A DNA stretch of 64,000 nucleotides from a virus. Location of the stretch: positions 1 to 64,000 of the IMG/VR virus record IMGVR_UViG_3300014839_000005. One strand, given 5' to 3'. The translations under genes and the position numbers were made by a program. The notes below the pieces were generated by a model. It worked only from the letters and a program-made list of their open reading frames with translations, searched no databases and was not told the origin of the DNA. Below, one piece after another: positions 31,241-39,474 of the stretch (position 1 is its first letter; each line of letters opens with the position of its first letter).

Positions 31241-31727
31241 ATGCCGGTTTCTTTCTTGCTAGAAATTTCAATACTCCATAAATACCGCCAAGAGCAGCCC
31301 CTAAAGCAGAAATAGCTTCAAAGATCTTTGTAAGCATATCCACGATATCTTTACTGGATTTGGCAGAATCTTTTAAATTCGTTAATACCTCAGTCGCTGT
31401 CTTAATTTGATTTTCAAGATTATAGATTTTTTGATCATATAATCTTATATCTTTTAAATAAACCATATATGGAACATATTTACCTCGTCCTAATGGATGT
31501 GGGTAATCAGGAACCATCGCATCTGAATCTCTTACTGTCTTTTCAACTCTTTTAAGAATAGTTCTTTGTCCAGACCCTGATCTGAGTAAAAATCCACCAG
31601 AACCATCCTCTTTCATTTTTCCTGATTCTATCAATAAGGTATCTAATTTTGTGTCAGGATATGCTAAAAGTGGTATACAGGCTAGGAGGAAACAAGTCAT
31701 TAATAGGACGCTTATTTTTTTCATCAT
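31239..31727 (-). CDS. Exported or membrane protein, 162 aa
   Basis: N-terminal signal peptide with a possible lipobox-like segment (LLMTCFLLACIPLLAY), a soluble middle, a coiled coil near 100-120 and a C-terminal Gly/Ala-rich helix (about 135-155) ending in basic residues. The two ends could both contact membrane, as in spanin- or holin-like proteins, but I do not recognise a family. It is the last gene of the tandem-array operon. Confidence 0.65.
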   Translation of the reverse strand: MMKKISVLLMTCFLLACIPLLAYPDTKLDTLLIESGKMKEDGSGGFLLRSGSGQRTILKRVEKTVRDSDAMVPDYPHPLGRGKYVPYMVYLKDIRLYDQKIYNLENQIKTATEVLTNLKDSAKSSKDIVDMLTKIFEAISALGAALGGIYGVLKFLARKKPA

Positions 31728-32107
31728 TACCCCCTTTGTTCAGGTTGAGGAGAAAACGCTAATTGAACAATATTAGCTAATTCATCTTTAATATTTAATT
31801 TTAATTCTGATACATCTTCAGTTAATTCTATATTACCATTATTATCTACAACAGTAAAGACCCATCCTGCTGCATATCCAAGACTATCAGGAGCTGCAGA
31901 TCCATGTTTAAGATTTTGACAAATATAGGCCTCAGCTATTACAGTTCCCGCATAATCAAGGTTAAACCAATAATATCGATCTTCAGCACATGAAGATAAT
32001 ACATATATTTTAGCATTATCTATAAATTTATTATGTATTCTACAAGTCACCTTATCACCTGTTTTGAATACCTGTCCATTATAGATAAAACTAGCTCCTA
32101 TTCCCAT
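31727..32107 (-). CDS. Array paralog 1 (126 aa)
   Basis: Member of a tandem family whose core reads YNGQVFKTGDKVTCRI, then F-I-D-N-A-K-I-Y-V, then YICQN and a G-Y-x-x-x-W-x-F segment. The C-terminal 25 residues (IKDELANIVQLAFS) form an amphipathic helix. The family is short, beta-rich and SH3-like by eye; function unknown. It overlaps array paralog 2 by 17 bases. Confidence 0.7.
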   Translation of the reverse strand: MGIGASFIYNGQVFKTGDKVTCRIHNKFIDNAKIYVLSSCAEDRYYWFNLDYAGTVIAEAYICQNLKHGSAAPDSLGYAAGWVFTVVDNNGNIELTEDVSELKLNIKDELANIVQLAFSPQPEQRG

Positions 32108-32465
32108 TAATTAACTCCTTATATGTTAAAATTTTAGGAAAAGCATTAACAAGAATATATTCAAAACAATCTGGTAATTTTAATTTCTTAATACCACATA
32201 CATCAGAACTTCTAAGTTGAAATAATGGATGAACATAAAAAGCCCAGCTCCATTTAAAACCTAAACGATCTGGGGCTTTCTCACCATCATAATAATTTTG
32301 ACATATATAACATAAGACACTACTATCTGATGTTTTTATTTTTGTTATATATATTGCAGTAGTTTCTATAAAAGATCCTTGTATGTGGCATGATATTTTA
32401 TCACCTGTTTTATATAATACACCATTAATTGATAATGTATTAAAATGATTAGTATTTTCTTCCAT
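32091..32465 (-). CDS. Array paralog 2 (124 aa)
   Basis: Shares NGVLYKTGDKISCHI, F-I-E-T-T-A-I-Y-I and YICQNYYDGEKAPDRLG with its neighbours, then W-S-W-A-F and a C-terminal C-F-E-Y-I-L-V-N-A-F-P. Differs mainly in the loop after the first Cys. Confidence 0.7.
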   Translation of the reverse strand: MEENTNHFNTLSINGVLYKTGDKISCHIQGSFIETTAIYITKIKTSDSSVLCYICQNYYDGEKAPDRLGFKWSWAFYVHPLFQLRSSDVCGIKKLKLPDCFEYILVNAFPKILTYKELINGNRS

Positions 32466-32467
32466 AG

Positions 32468-32764
32468 TTACCTCGTAGGGAAAGCTGTTTCAAGAATACT
32501 TTCAAAACAGTCTGTATTTAATTTTTTAACATTGAACAGTTTAAATTCACTTGAATGTATTGCATATGAATAACGATATCCAAATTTATTTAAACAATCC
32601 CAACCTTGTACAATATTTTGACAAAGAAAAAAATATGACTCTTCACGATTAAGTCTTGCATCTTTAATTGTGCGAAACACTCCATCATTACGCAATATCT
32701 CGAATGAAACATAATCTCCTATCTTAAATTTAATTCCATTAATTATAAAAGTTTCTTTATCCAT
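32468..32764 (-). CDS. Array paralog 3 (98 aa, shortest)
   Basis: Shares NGIKFKIGDYVSFEI, CQNIVQGWDCLNKFGYRYS and the terminal D-C-F-E-S-I-L-E-T-A-F-P. It lacks the Cys in the first strand seen in the other copies and has a shortened middle loop. Confidence 0.7.
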   Translation of the reverse strand: MDKETFIINGIKFKIGDYVSFEILRNDGVFRTIKDARLNREESYFFLCQNIVQGWDCLNKFGYRYSYAIHSSEFKLFNVKKLNTDCFESILETAFPTR

Positions 32765-32766
32765 TG

Positions 32767-33053
32767 TTAATTCCTTGCATTAGGAAATGATTTATCCAAG
32801 ATCTCTTCAAAACAATTTAAATTTGATTTTTTTTGTAAATTATCAACATGATCTGTTGGCAATCCAAATAATATATTGAAAGACCAACTGCGTTTATATC
32901 CTAGATTATTAGGAGAACGATTGCCATTTTTAAAATTTTGACAGATATATCCTATTCCACCACCAATATTTCAGTTTCTACTATAGTACAAGTAATCTGA
33001 TCTCCTGTTTTGAATTTTTACCCATTATAACAAAAAAAGTCACCTGCAGCCAT
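32767..33053 (-). pseudogene. Array paralog 4, broken
   Basis: From ATG 33053 the frame reads MAAGDFFCYNG, then an in-frame TAA where the other copies have Gln, then KFKTGDQITCTI. A frameshift follows, after which the family motifs return in another frame (YICQNFKNGNRSPNNLGYK and C-F-E-E-I-L-D-K-S-F-P) to a stop at 32767. So it is a recently inactivated copy, or needs recoding. Confidence 0.75.
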
Positions 33054-33054
33054 A

Positions 33055-33384
33055 TTATTCTCCTATACGAGGAAAAGATTTATCTAATATTCCTTTAAAA
33101 CAATCTGTTGTTACTTTTTCTAAACCCCTTACTTGGTCATATATATAATCACCATTAACTGCAAATGCCCAACTATATTTATAACCAAACTGCCGAGGAG
33201 ATCTATTACCATTTTGTTTATTTTGACATATATATGCAGTCGTTCCATCGCTGGTTTTACTCTCTATATCATCTAACACATACAATACTGCATCAGTTAT
33301 AAAAGAACCATTTATATTACAACGGACATGATCTTTTGTTTTAAATTTTTGTCCATTATAATAAAAGAAACTATCCATAGCCAT
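33055..33384 (-). CDS. Array paralog 5 (109 aa)
   Basis: Shares YNGQKFKTKDHVRCNINGSF, D-A-V-L-Y-V, YICQNKQNGNRSPRQFGYK and C-F-K-G-I-L-D-K-S-F-P. It is the closest intact relative of the broken copy next to it, suggesting a recent duplication. Confidence 0.7.
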   Translation of the reverse strand: MAMDSFFYYNGQKFKTKDHVRCNINGSFITDAVLYVLDDIESKTSDGTTAYICQNKQNGNRSPRQFGYKYSWAFAVNGDYIYDQVRGLEKVTTDCFKGILDKSFPRIGE

Positions 33385-33385
33385 A

Positions 33386-33817
33386 TTATTCTCCTATAGC
33401 TTTTGCAAATTTTTCATTTTCTTGAGTAATGAAATTATCAATAAGAATAGCGAGATTATCTTGATTAGGAATAGGTTTATAAAAAGGGCTAATATATGGA
33501 ACTTTATAAAGAGTAAAGTCTTTAATTGGCTGATCAAAGGTTCCTGTAGCTACCGTAACTATTGTAGCATAAACATGCCGATATCCTAGATATTTTCTAT
33601 CATTATCACCATCGCCACTGTCTATTTTATTATTACAAATAAAAATATATCTATCCCCATTATCAAAATCCATCTCATCATAAGCATCAGTATCAGATTC
33701 TCTTTTTGAATGGATATAGATTTTAGCATCATTAATTTTAGTACGACGAATAATACAAGTAATTTTATCACCAGTTTTATAAGTGACACCTTCTAAGCGC
33801 ATAGTAGTATCTTTCAT
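33386..33817 (-). CDS. Array paralog 6 (143 aa)
   Basis: Shares GVTYKTGDKITCII, N-D-A-K-I-Y-I and FICNNK, then LGYRHVYA. It is longer because of an acidic loop (ESDTDAYDEMDFDNGD) and has a different C-terminus. The end overlaps nothing; the start overlaps paralog 7 by 4 bases. Confidence 0.7.
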   Translation of the reverse strand: MKDTTMRLEGVTYKTGDKITCIIRRTKINDAKIYIHSKRESDTDAYDEMDFDNGDRYIFICNNKIDSGDGDNDRKYLGYRHVYATIVTVATGTFDQPIKDFTLYKVPYISPFYKPIPNQDNLAILIDNFITQENEKFAKAIGE

Positions 33818-34224
33818 GATTTATATACTCCTTCAATAGATAATTTATCTTTTAATATCATTTGGTCTATTACTTCTTTTAATTTATCTTTTTCCACTTT
33901 TTCAAATTTAGTGACACCATCAGACCAAGAAGGAAATGGTGTACCAAAGTACGTTGATTCAAGCAATCCTGTTCCAATAGCAAATTTATAGCCTAATAAA
34001 TTAGGGTTCCATATGTGAGTTTCTGGATTCCAACTTGATCTTTCATTATTACAAATAAATATAATTGGTTTAAAATGATTTACAGCACCAGCTACCCTTA
34101 TCATTTCTTCACAAGAGCAAATATAAACTTTAGCTTCATTAATATTATGTCCATTATAGATGCATTTAACAGCATCTCCAGTTTGTATGATTTGATTTTT
34201 ATATTCAAAAAAACTATCCATCAT
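33814..34224 (-). CDS. Array paralog 7 (136 aa)
   Basis: Shares YKNQIIQTGDAVKCIYNGHN, N-E-A-K-V-Y-I-C-S and FICNNE, then LGYKFAIG. The C-terminal helix (DKLKEVIDQMILKDKLSIE) closely matches that of paralog 8. It overlaps both neighbours by 4 bases. Confidence 0.7.
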   Translation of the reverse strand: MMDSFFEYKNQIIQTGDAVKCIYNGHNINEAKVYICSCEEMIRVAGAVNHFKPIIFICNNERSSWNPETHIWNPNLLGYKFAIGTGLLESTYFGTPFPSWSDGVTKFEKVEKDKLKEVIDQMILKDKLSIEGVYKS

Positions 34225-34628
34225 ATATTTATCACTCCTTTTTCAATTGCTAATTTATCACGAGATACCATAACATCAATAAGATTTTTTAATTCATCTT
34301 TAATTTTAATTTTATGTTGAACATCTGTAACATGATCACTCCAGACATTACCTTCAAATTTATTAATTAAAGCTGCAGTAAAAGCTTTTTCATATCCAAA
34401 ACCACCAGGATAGGGACTTTCTCCCAGATGATTATCATAAAAATTATTATATACAAACATGACACCAAGCCAAACGCGATTTCGTCCCCATATTTCCATT
34501 ATTTCTGCTTCAGAACATACATAAATTTTAGCATCTGGTATGAAAGAACCATTTATTTTACAAGAAATTGAATCCCCCGTTTTAAATACCTCACCATTAT
34601 AGATTATAAAATCAATTTTCATAGACAA
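34221..34628 (-). CDS. Array paralog 8 (135 aa, first in the array)
   Basis: Shares YNGEVFKTGDSISCKINGSF, P-D-A-K-I-Y-V-C-S, a degenerate F-V-Y-N-N segment and GYEKAFTA, then a C-terminal helix like paralog 7. First gene of the array; AGGAGG-type site upstream. Confidence 0.7.
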   Translation of the reverse strand: MSMKIDFIIYNGEVFKTGDSISCKINGSFIPDAKIYVCSEAEIMEIWGRNRVWLGVMFVYNNFYDNHLGESPYPGGFGYEKAFTAALINKFEGNVWSDHVTDVQHKIKIKDELKNLIDVMVSRDKLAIEKGVINI

Positions 34629-34656
34629 TATCCTCCTATAGGCTTTATATATAAAA

Positions 34657-35556
34657 AAGCAATCATTGTCCCAATTAATGTTAAAAGATTAGTTTATACT
34701 TCTACAAACTTGGAAAGCTGGGTTCCGCAACGCCCACAAAACTTATTGCCGTAAGGGTTGCTCTTACCACACTGGCCGCAATAAACATGTCTCGTTTTCT
34801 CTACAGTGATAGGTTCTTGCCTTCCCATCAGTTGAAGTCTAATAATGGTTGGTGAACCATCTTTTCCTTCAAATGATGTTCTTCCAAAAACCTGACCAGA
34901 CATTGAACCTGGAACTGTAGCGCCAGGTGTACCGGCAGTAAATGTAACATTTTGTGCTCCCATCATAGAGTTGGTGCTACATTTTGCATTTCCAGTAGAA
35001 TTTGAACATGAGTAAAAAGAATTAATACTCTGTCCACCTCTACTACAAATACTGCCGCCATCGTTGCATGGAACGTAGGGTTTAGGATAAAACCCAGAAT
35101 CAGGAACGATATAATTGAAATAAACAGTCTTCTGGATTTCCTTCCAGAATTTTACTTCAATTAATCCATTTTCAGGACTGTTTGGGTCCTGAACTTCACT
35201 ATGACACAAAGGCACAAATTTAAAGCGGTTGCCTCGAAGCATGTCCCCATCAACGAGGAACCGCTCTAAATCCACTGAGGAATAAGAATGAAGGATGAGT
35301 TCATCTCCGCCCAGAACGTCTGTTCCGTCGATACTGACGGAGCAACAGGCGCGTTGCCAGTTGTCGTTCTTAAGAAGGAGACTATACTCGGAATTGAAAG
35401 GCAGATAGACCTTGCCGGCAATTTCCCTAAGGACTTTTTTGTTGGAATCTTTAACGGCGAGGACGAAGTTATTGGAGTGCATCATTGTATGACTTTCTAT
35501 GGGTATACTGACCAGACACCCAGTATTCTTAAGGTCAGTTGGGACAATGATTGCTT
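34657..35556. repeat. 18-bp perfect inverted repeats flanking gene 34694-35485
   Basis: AAGCAATCATTGTCCCAA at 34657-34674 and its exact reverse complement at 35539-35556. The 864 bp between them contain exactly one gene. This could mark an invertible or mobile cassette, or a shared regulatory site in opposite orientation. Confidence 0.6.
34694..35485 (-). CDS. Protein with C-terminal double zinc ribbon, 263 aa
   Basis: Residues 1-125 are beta-rich with a Y-L-P-F-N-S segment, 140-205 are Gly/Ser-rich with several Cys, and the C-terminus is a classic zinc ribbon (YCGQCGKSNPYGNKFCGRCG). Function unknown; such ribbons are often appended to phage or membrane-linked proteins. The gene sits between 18-bp inverted repeats and lacks a clear ribosome-binding site at the ATG used here. 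Confidence 0.65.
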   Translation of the reverse strand: MMHSNNFVLAVKDSNKKVLREIAGKVYLPFNSEYSLLLKNDNWQRACCSVSIDGTDVLGGDELILHSYSSVDLERFLVDGDMLRGNRFKFVPLCHSEVQDPNSPENGLIEVKFWKEIQKTVYFNYIVPDSGFYPKPYVPCNDGGSICSRGGQSINSFYSCSNSTGNAKCSTNSMMGAQNVTFTAGTPGATVPGSMSGQVFGRTSFEGKDGSPTIIRLQLMGRQEPITVEKTRHVYCGQCGKSNPYGNKFCGRCGTQLSKFVEV

Positions 35557-35595
35557 GGATAGAAATATAATGATTATTCCAATAATCTGCAAGAA

Positions 35596-36012
35596 TTATC
35601 GATAAAATAAATTACTTAAATGATCTAATATATACTGGTCTCTGCTATCTAAGTGTGCCCAACGACATACAAATTTTAAACACATTCCTGATCTTAGCCG
35701 TTTAGGAAGGCGACAACCCTTTCCAGGTTCAAAGAAGCCTAAAGGACCCCAACACAATTTATATGTCTCCATTTCGCTTTCAGGAATAAATTGTAAATAT
35801 CCAAAATTTTCATAGCATTTAGTGCAACAGCACCCCGCCTCTACAAATGTGTCGCCCTTACCTTTTTGTGCTCTTGCTCTAATACATTGTCCATCTTTGA
35901 AATCACATTTAAAGCCTAAAAGATCCTGAATACTAGCCGCATGTTCGTGGGTTTTTATTTGAATATCTCTCATAGAGCTTACTTTTGTTTTTAATGCATC
36001 AAGTTTATGCAT
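35596..36012 (-). CDS. Cys-rich hypothetical protein, about 138 aa
   Basis: Contains at least nine Cys, including GCCCTKCYENFGY near 85 and later GCRLPKRLRSGMCLKFVC, suggesting a metal site, possibly Fe-S. The ATG at 36012 has AAGGA upstream. It shares the ENFGYLQF phrase with gene 36028-36267 only loosely (ELFGYA). No family recognised. Confidence 0.6.
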   Translation of the reverse strand: MHKLDALKTKVSSMRDIQIKTHEHAASIQDLLGFKCDFKDGQCIRARAQKGKGDTFVEAGCCCTKCYENFGYLQFIPESEMETYKLCWGPLGFFEPGKGCRLPKRLRSGMCLKFVCRWAHLDSRDQYILDHLSNLFYR

Positions 36013-36027
36013 AGTCATCCTTTTGTT

Positions 36028-36267
36028 TTATTTTTTTATTCGTTTTTCAATAGTTGGTCTTACCTCATTCCACTCAAGAGCATATCCAAATAACTCCTGA
36101 GGATTTTTTTTAAGACACATAAAACCTTTACGAACTGCGCAAGTTCGACGAGGGCTACTGTAATGCAGTGTTTCTAATTTATTTGATACTTCCTCAAAGT
36201 CAGGACATGATCTCTTATCTTCAGCAAACATATAACAACAACACTGAATGATTCTTTGAATAGGCAT
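36028..36267 (-). CDS. Cys-rich hypothetical protein, 79 aa
   Basis: Cys at 9, 10, 11, 21, 43 and 51 (QCCCYMF, SCPDF, TCAV, MCLKK), reminiscent of small Fe-S or zinc proteins. Adjacent to another Cys-rich gene, so the two may work together. No family recognised. Confidence 0.6.
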   Translation of the reverse strand: MPIQRIIQCCCYMFAEDKRSCPDFEEVSNKLETLHYSSPRRTCAVRKGFMCLKKNPQELFGYALEWNEVRPTIEKRIKK

Positions 36268-36303
36268 AATTTTCCTTTTTTGAAATTGTTTAGATATTTT
36301 AAA

Positions 36304-36990
36304 TTAAGGTCTTTTTCTATCAGGAGGAATGAGTGCTTGTATTTCAGGTGGAAAATGTTTAATTCTTTCTTCTGTTTTATTATACAAATCAACAAATGGA
36401 TATCCGCAAGTTCTGTCCTTATGATCCTGATGAGTGGTAAGCCATGGAAATGGTCTTTCTACCCATGGAATAATAAATGTTCCCATTTCATCCAATTCTT
36501 GAATTCTGGATAAGACTCCTTCTCTGCAGTCGGTATATCTGACATCAATACCTTCGTCAGTTCTATGACCGCTGCCATGGACCCAGAAATTAGGATCATT
36601 TGATTTAAAATTATAGCACCAATCTCCTCCATTAAGTCCTTTTTTAATCATTGTAAAAGTATCAAAATGGAGTAGAATTCCTCTGGTTTTTTCCCAGAAA
36701 CAATAAAAATCTTCTTCTTTCTTAGAGGCTTCGCTGATAAATTTTTCTTGATAAATCTGAACAAATCCCATTTCAAGAAATGTTTTAATATATCCCTCTA
36801 AAGACATATTAAAACAAACATCATTATTTTGAAGAAGAAGTTGTTTTTTAACGTCGGAATGATCCATGTGCGCTAACATGCCAAGTAGTGTAGTTGTTTC
36901 ATCACTTTGACAATCCTTGCCAGTAAAATTTTCGGCAAAAGCTAATGGATCAAACTCCAAAGCTTCCTTGATTAATTTGTTTAAATTCAT
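36304..36990 (-). CDS. Hypothetical protein, 228 aa
   Basis: Acidic alpha/beta protein with conserved-looking pieces (WCYNFKSNDPNFWVHGSG near 125; TFIIPWVERPFPWLTTHQD near 175). The density of Trp, His and Asp suggests an enzyme, but I recognise none. Its start overlaps the previous gene (ATGA). Confidence 0.65.
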   Translation of the reverse strand: MNLNKLIKEALEFDPLAFAENFTGKDCQSDETTTLLGMLAHMDHSDVKKQLLLQNNDVCFNMSLEGYIKTFLEMGFVQIYQEKFISEASKKEEDFYCFWEKTRGILLHFDTFTMIKKGLNGGDWCYNFKSNDPNFWVHGSGHRTDEGIDVRYTDCREGVLSRIQELDEMGTFIIPWVERPFPWLTTHQDHKDRTCGYPFVDLYNKTEERIKHFPPEIQALIPPDRKRP

Positions 36991-37259
36991 TTGATTCCCC
37001 CTTCAGGAAATGCGTTTTCAACTATATGGTCAAGTGGTTTTTTATCTTGTTCAATTTGTTTTATAACCTTTTGATTAGCTTCTTCTACACAGTAATCATC
37101 TATTTCAAAACTATCATCCATAAACTCTGCATTGTCATATGGAAGTCCTGCATTTCTTGCTGCTTCTATAGCTTCTTCAAGATTTTTTGCTTGAACATAT
37201 ATACTTCCGTAATTACTCCACGAGCATGGAATCCTGAATTCATAAAGTTTATCAGACAT
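36987..37259 (-). CDS. Hypothetical protein, 90 aa
   Basis: Begins with two beta strands (YEFRIPCSWSNYGSIYVQA) then a helix A-x-x-L-E-E-A-I-E-A-A-R-N-A-G-L-P, the layout of small phage DpnD/PcfM-like or DUF-type proteins. C-terminal acidic helix. Overlaps the next gene by 4 bases. Confidence 0.65.
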   Translation of the reverse strand: MSDKLYEFRIPCSWSNYGSIYVQAKNLEEAIEAARNAGLPYDNAEFMDDSFEIDDYCVEEANQKVIKQIEQDKKPLDHIVENAFPEGGIK

Positions 37260-37268
37260 AACTACCTC

Positions 37269-37460
37269 TTAATCAGCCATTAACTGTTCGGGTTGGATTT
37301 CTGTATTTTCATCACAATCAAAACATTTGCGCAATTCCTTCATCGGGGCTCTACAATGTTCAGCTGCATCAGATGCCACTTCTGGTTCTGCGCCATCCTT
37401 GATATACATATTATAAAGAACTACTCTTTTTTGAAGTATATTTAAATCTCGCATTTTCAT
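37269..37460 (-). CDS. Hypothetical protein, 63 aa
   Basis: Helical small protein (MKMRDLNILQKRVVLYNMYI start) with two Cys. The ATG at 37460 follows GGAGG; an earlier start at 37472 would overlap the site itself. First gene after the promoter at 37497-37531. Confidence 0.6.
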   Translation of the reverse strand: MKMRDLNILQKRVVLYNMYIKDGAEPEVASDAAEHCRAPMKELRKCFDCDENTEIQPEQLMAD

Positions 37461-37496
37461 ATATTCCTCCAAGTTAAGTTAATAACAAATGATTCC

Positions 37497-37531
37497 ATTA
37501 TTGTTATTACCTAATACCTAAAAAAATAACT
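37497..37531 (-). promoter_or_regulatory. Promoter-like element upstream of gene 37269-37460
   Basis: TGTTAT (37502-37507), 18 bp, ATAACT (37526-37531), AATAAT -10 on the minus strand; overlaps the tail of the terminator at 37518-37551. Confidence 0.65.
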
Positions 37532-37551
37532 GCCATAAGATTGGCAGTTAT
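37518..37551 (-). terminator. Intrinsic terminator of gene 37559-37819
   Basis: ATAACTGCCA/TGGCAGTTAT stem (37526-37551) followed by T7 on the minus strand. The promoter half-site ATAACT is part of the stem. Confidence 0.75.
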
Positions 37552-37558
37552 CTTTTTT

Positions 37559-37819
37559 TTACTTGCGTTTTTTAGGACGCTTAGGAGTGACTTTTTTAGG
37601 CGATTTTTTAACTTTTGGCATTGGAGGTGATAGTTGTAGATAGCCAAAATTAAGACCAAGGAAGTGTGTACTGTATGTTCTTATTTTTTCGGGATGAACA
37701 GTGGGCGACGAAAAACGAACATAGTCTTGAATTGCTTTGTAATCACTAATTCCTGGAGCTTTCCTGAATTCCAGGCGTAGGATTACTTCTACTATTCTGG
37801 TTTCAGGATTGAGACCCAT
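37559..37819 (-). CDS. Hypothetical basic-tailed protein, 86 aa
   Basis: A short alpha/beta part then a very basic tail (PKVKKSPKKVTPKRPKKRK), suggesting nucleic-acid binding. Overlaps gene 37803-38009 by 17 bases. No family recognised. Confidence 0.6.
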   Translation of the reverse strand: MGLNPETRIVEVILRLEFRKAPGISDYKAIQDYVRFSSPTVHPEKIRTYSTHFLGLNFGYLQLSPPMPKVKKSPKKVTPKRPKKRK

Positions 37820-38009
37820 GTTTTTTTACTTTCTTTTTGAGTAAGTTAATATTATAGTGATTAAAGTATTTCATTTTAACAACACAGCCATCGGCATTTA
37901 ATGGCTCTCCCATCCAATCTACTCCTTTTGCCAGATACTTTCCTAAGTCAACCTTTTTACCATAATGCACTTTAACGATGAATGAAACGATAATTTCTTC
38001 GGTTGGCAT
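37803..38009 (-). CDS. Hypothetical protein, 68 aa
   Basis: Begins MPTEEIIVSFIVKVHYGKK, a beta strand pattern similar to the start of gene 37559-37819 (EVILRLEF), so the two may be distant paralogs. The stop of the upstream gene abuts its start. Confidence 0.6.
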   Translation of the reverse strand: MPTEEIIVSFIVKVHYGKKVDLGKYLAKGVDWMGEPLNADGCVVKMKYFNHYNINLLKKKVKKHGSQS

Positions 38010-38387
38010 TTATGCCTCCTCTAATTCCTGGAAAGAACAATACACCGTTTTTCCATTTTCAAATCTAACGTGGAATGGTAATGCTGATCCTTCGTCAATC
38101 CCAACCACTTTTCCAATAGTCCCTGGCTCCACTTGGGGACGTTTAATAAGTGAATTGGGATTAAGACCTTTTTTATTTAATTTAACTTCAGTATTGATTG
38201 GATACTTTTGTTCAAATGCCAGGGAAATTCGTGTTACAATAGCCACTTCTCTGTTATATGGCTTATTGATTGTTACTTCAGTTAAATGGCTTAATCCCAA
38301 ACCTGTAATATAATCCCGTAAATGATCAGCCAATGTTTTGGCATCATCTTTTTTAGCCACTATCGCAATATTTATTGTGCGGTACAT
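38010..38387 (-). CDS. Hypothetical protein, 125 aa
   Basis: Has two parts: an alpha/beta N-terminus (MYRTINIAIVAKKDDAK start) and a C-terminal small beta barrel with PGTIGKVVGIDEGSALPFHVRF, which resembles the KOW/SH3-like domain of proteins that bind nucleic acid or ribosomes. First gene of a three-gene run ending at 37559. Confidence 0.6.
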   Translation of the reverse strand: MYRTINIAIVAKKDDAKTLADHLRDYITGLGLSHLTEVTINKPYNREVAIVTRISLAFEQKYPINTEVKLNKKGLNPNSLIKRPQVEPGTIGKVVGIDEGSALPFHVRFENGKTVYCSFQELEEA

Positions 38388-38415
38388 AGGTAGGTCCTTA
38401 ATGGTGGCAAGGTGG

Positions 38416-38446
38416 GAGAAAAAAGGGAGAGGGCGAACTCTCCCTT
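38416..38446 (-). terminator. Intrinsic terminator of gene 38461-38859
   Basis: AGGGAGAG/CTCTCCCT stem (38424-38445) with T6 following on the minus strand. Confidence 0.8.
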
Positions 38447-38460
38447 AGGTTTGTTTATAG

Positions 38461-38859
38461 TTACTTACGAAATTGCATTCTTTTCAGTTTATCCAGCGCC
38501 CAGCGCTTATTCACATTTTTATTATATTGATTGAGAACTACCACATCAGTCCAGTTGACTATCTGACTGACTATTTCAGTATTTCTCAATGCTGAATACA
38601 TAGAGGATATGATAGATGCCGCTCTGCACAGTCTTATTTCATTCTCAACTTTCGGAGCGAATGCAGCCGTGACTGAGATAAATGGATTTGTAGGAAACTC
38701 CATTACATATTCATCGGGCCTTACTTTTCTGATGATAACCGATACAGTCTTCTTCTTCAGTAAGGGTCCATGCTGTTTATATATCTCAATTACATTATCT
38801 GTCATCCTCACAAGCCAACCATGGAGGCCGACCTGTTCTGAAAATTTCTTGAAATCCAT
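38461..38859 (-). CDS. Hypothetical protein, 132 aa
   Basis: Mixed alpha/beta protein, basic C-terminus (KLKRMQFRK). No family recognised. 15 bases downstream of gene 38875-39471, likely same operon. Confidence 0.65.
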   Translation of the reverse strand: MDFKKFSEQVGLHGWLVRMTDNVIEIYKQHGPLLKKKTVSVIIRKVRPDEYVMEFPTNPFISVTAAFAPKVENEIRLCRAASIISSMYSALRNTEIVSQIVNWTDVVVLNQYNKNVNKRWALDKLKRMQFRK

Positions 38860-38874
38860 TGTCTTTTCTTTCTG

Positions 38875-39471
38875 CTAGGTTGATACTTTTTGTCGAACCT
38901 CCAATCCTTTTTCAGGACTGACGACTTCGACAATATCTACGGTAGGGATTTGATTCATAAACGTTGCAAATTTCTTCAACACCACTATCGTTTTTTTGGA
39001 CAATCCCTTTGTGGGAAATGTCGTCATTTTAAGCATCATTACATTGTTTGAGTGGCGCTTATATTGTCTCACCGCTCTTTCAGGCTGATTATCTGATGCA
39101 CTTTCGGGGATGTGCTTCAGATTAGCTTTGATATTTGATAACGACTTAACATGTCGCGCATTTTTTATTTTTAGCACTTTTGCAACATCCATTGCGGTCA
39201 TATCGGGGTGATCGGTAAACATCTGTTTTGCTTTGATCTGAAATTTAGCAGACAGATTTGATACCGTACTCACACGGAATGGAGATATTTTTTCTGAATG
39301 ATGATGAGTCTTAATAAAATATCCCCTTAACGCTCCCAATGATTTAAGTTGTACGTCACTGAAGGACTTTCCAAGTTTAGCTTCAATTTGTTTGGGTAAT
39401 AAACTTGGATCCCTCGAAAGCATTTCTTTTATTTTTATTCTGAGTGGATTAGGTAGGTGATAATGACTCAT
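38875..39471 (-). CDS. Basic protein with two HTH-like repeats, 198 aa
   Basis: Two similar segments: residues about 12-55 (LSRDPSLLPKQIEAKLG...SLGALRGYF) and 80-117 (FTDHPDMTAMDVAKVLK...SLSNIKANL). Each has the pattern of a helix-turn-helix (D-P-x-x-x-P-x-x-I/V-x-x-x-L/K) followed by a L-x-x-L/I-x-x helix. Strongly basic, so probably DNA- or RNA-binding. Function unknown. Confidence 0.6.
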   Translation of the reverse strand: MSHYHLPNPLRIKIKEMLSRDPSLLPKQIEAKLGKSFSDVQLKSLGALRGYFIKTHHHSEKISPFRVSTVSNLSAKFQIKAKQMFTDHPDMTAMDVAKVLKIKNARHVKSLSNIKANLKHIPESASDNQPERAVRQYKRHSNNVMMLKMTTFPTKGLSKKTIVVLKKFATFMNQIPTVDIVEVVSPEKGLEVRQKVST

Positions 39472-39474
39472 TTA

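Noticed and set aside
31727-34628. CRISPR-like repetition in the tandem region
   Set aside because: The repeats are whole paralogous genes of about 300-430 bp, not short direct repeats with spacers. No CRISPR array was seen in the window.
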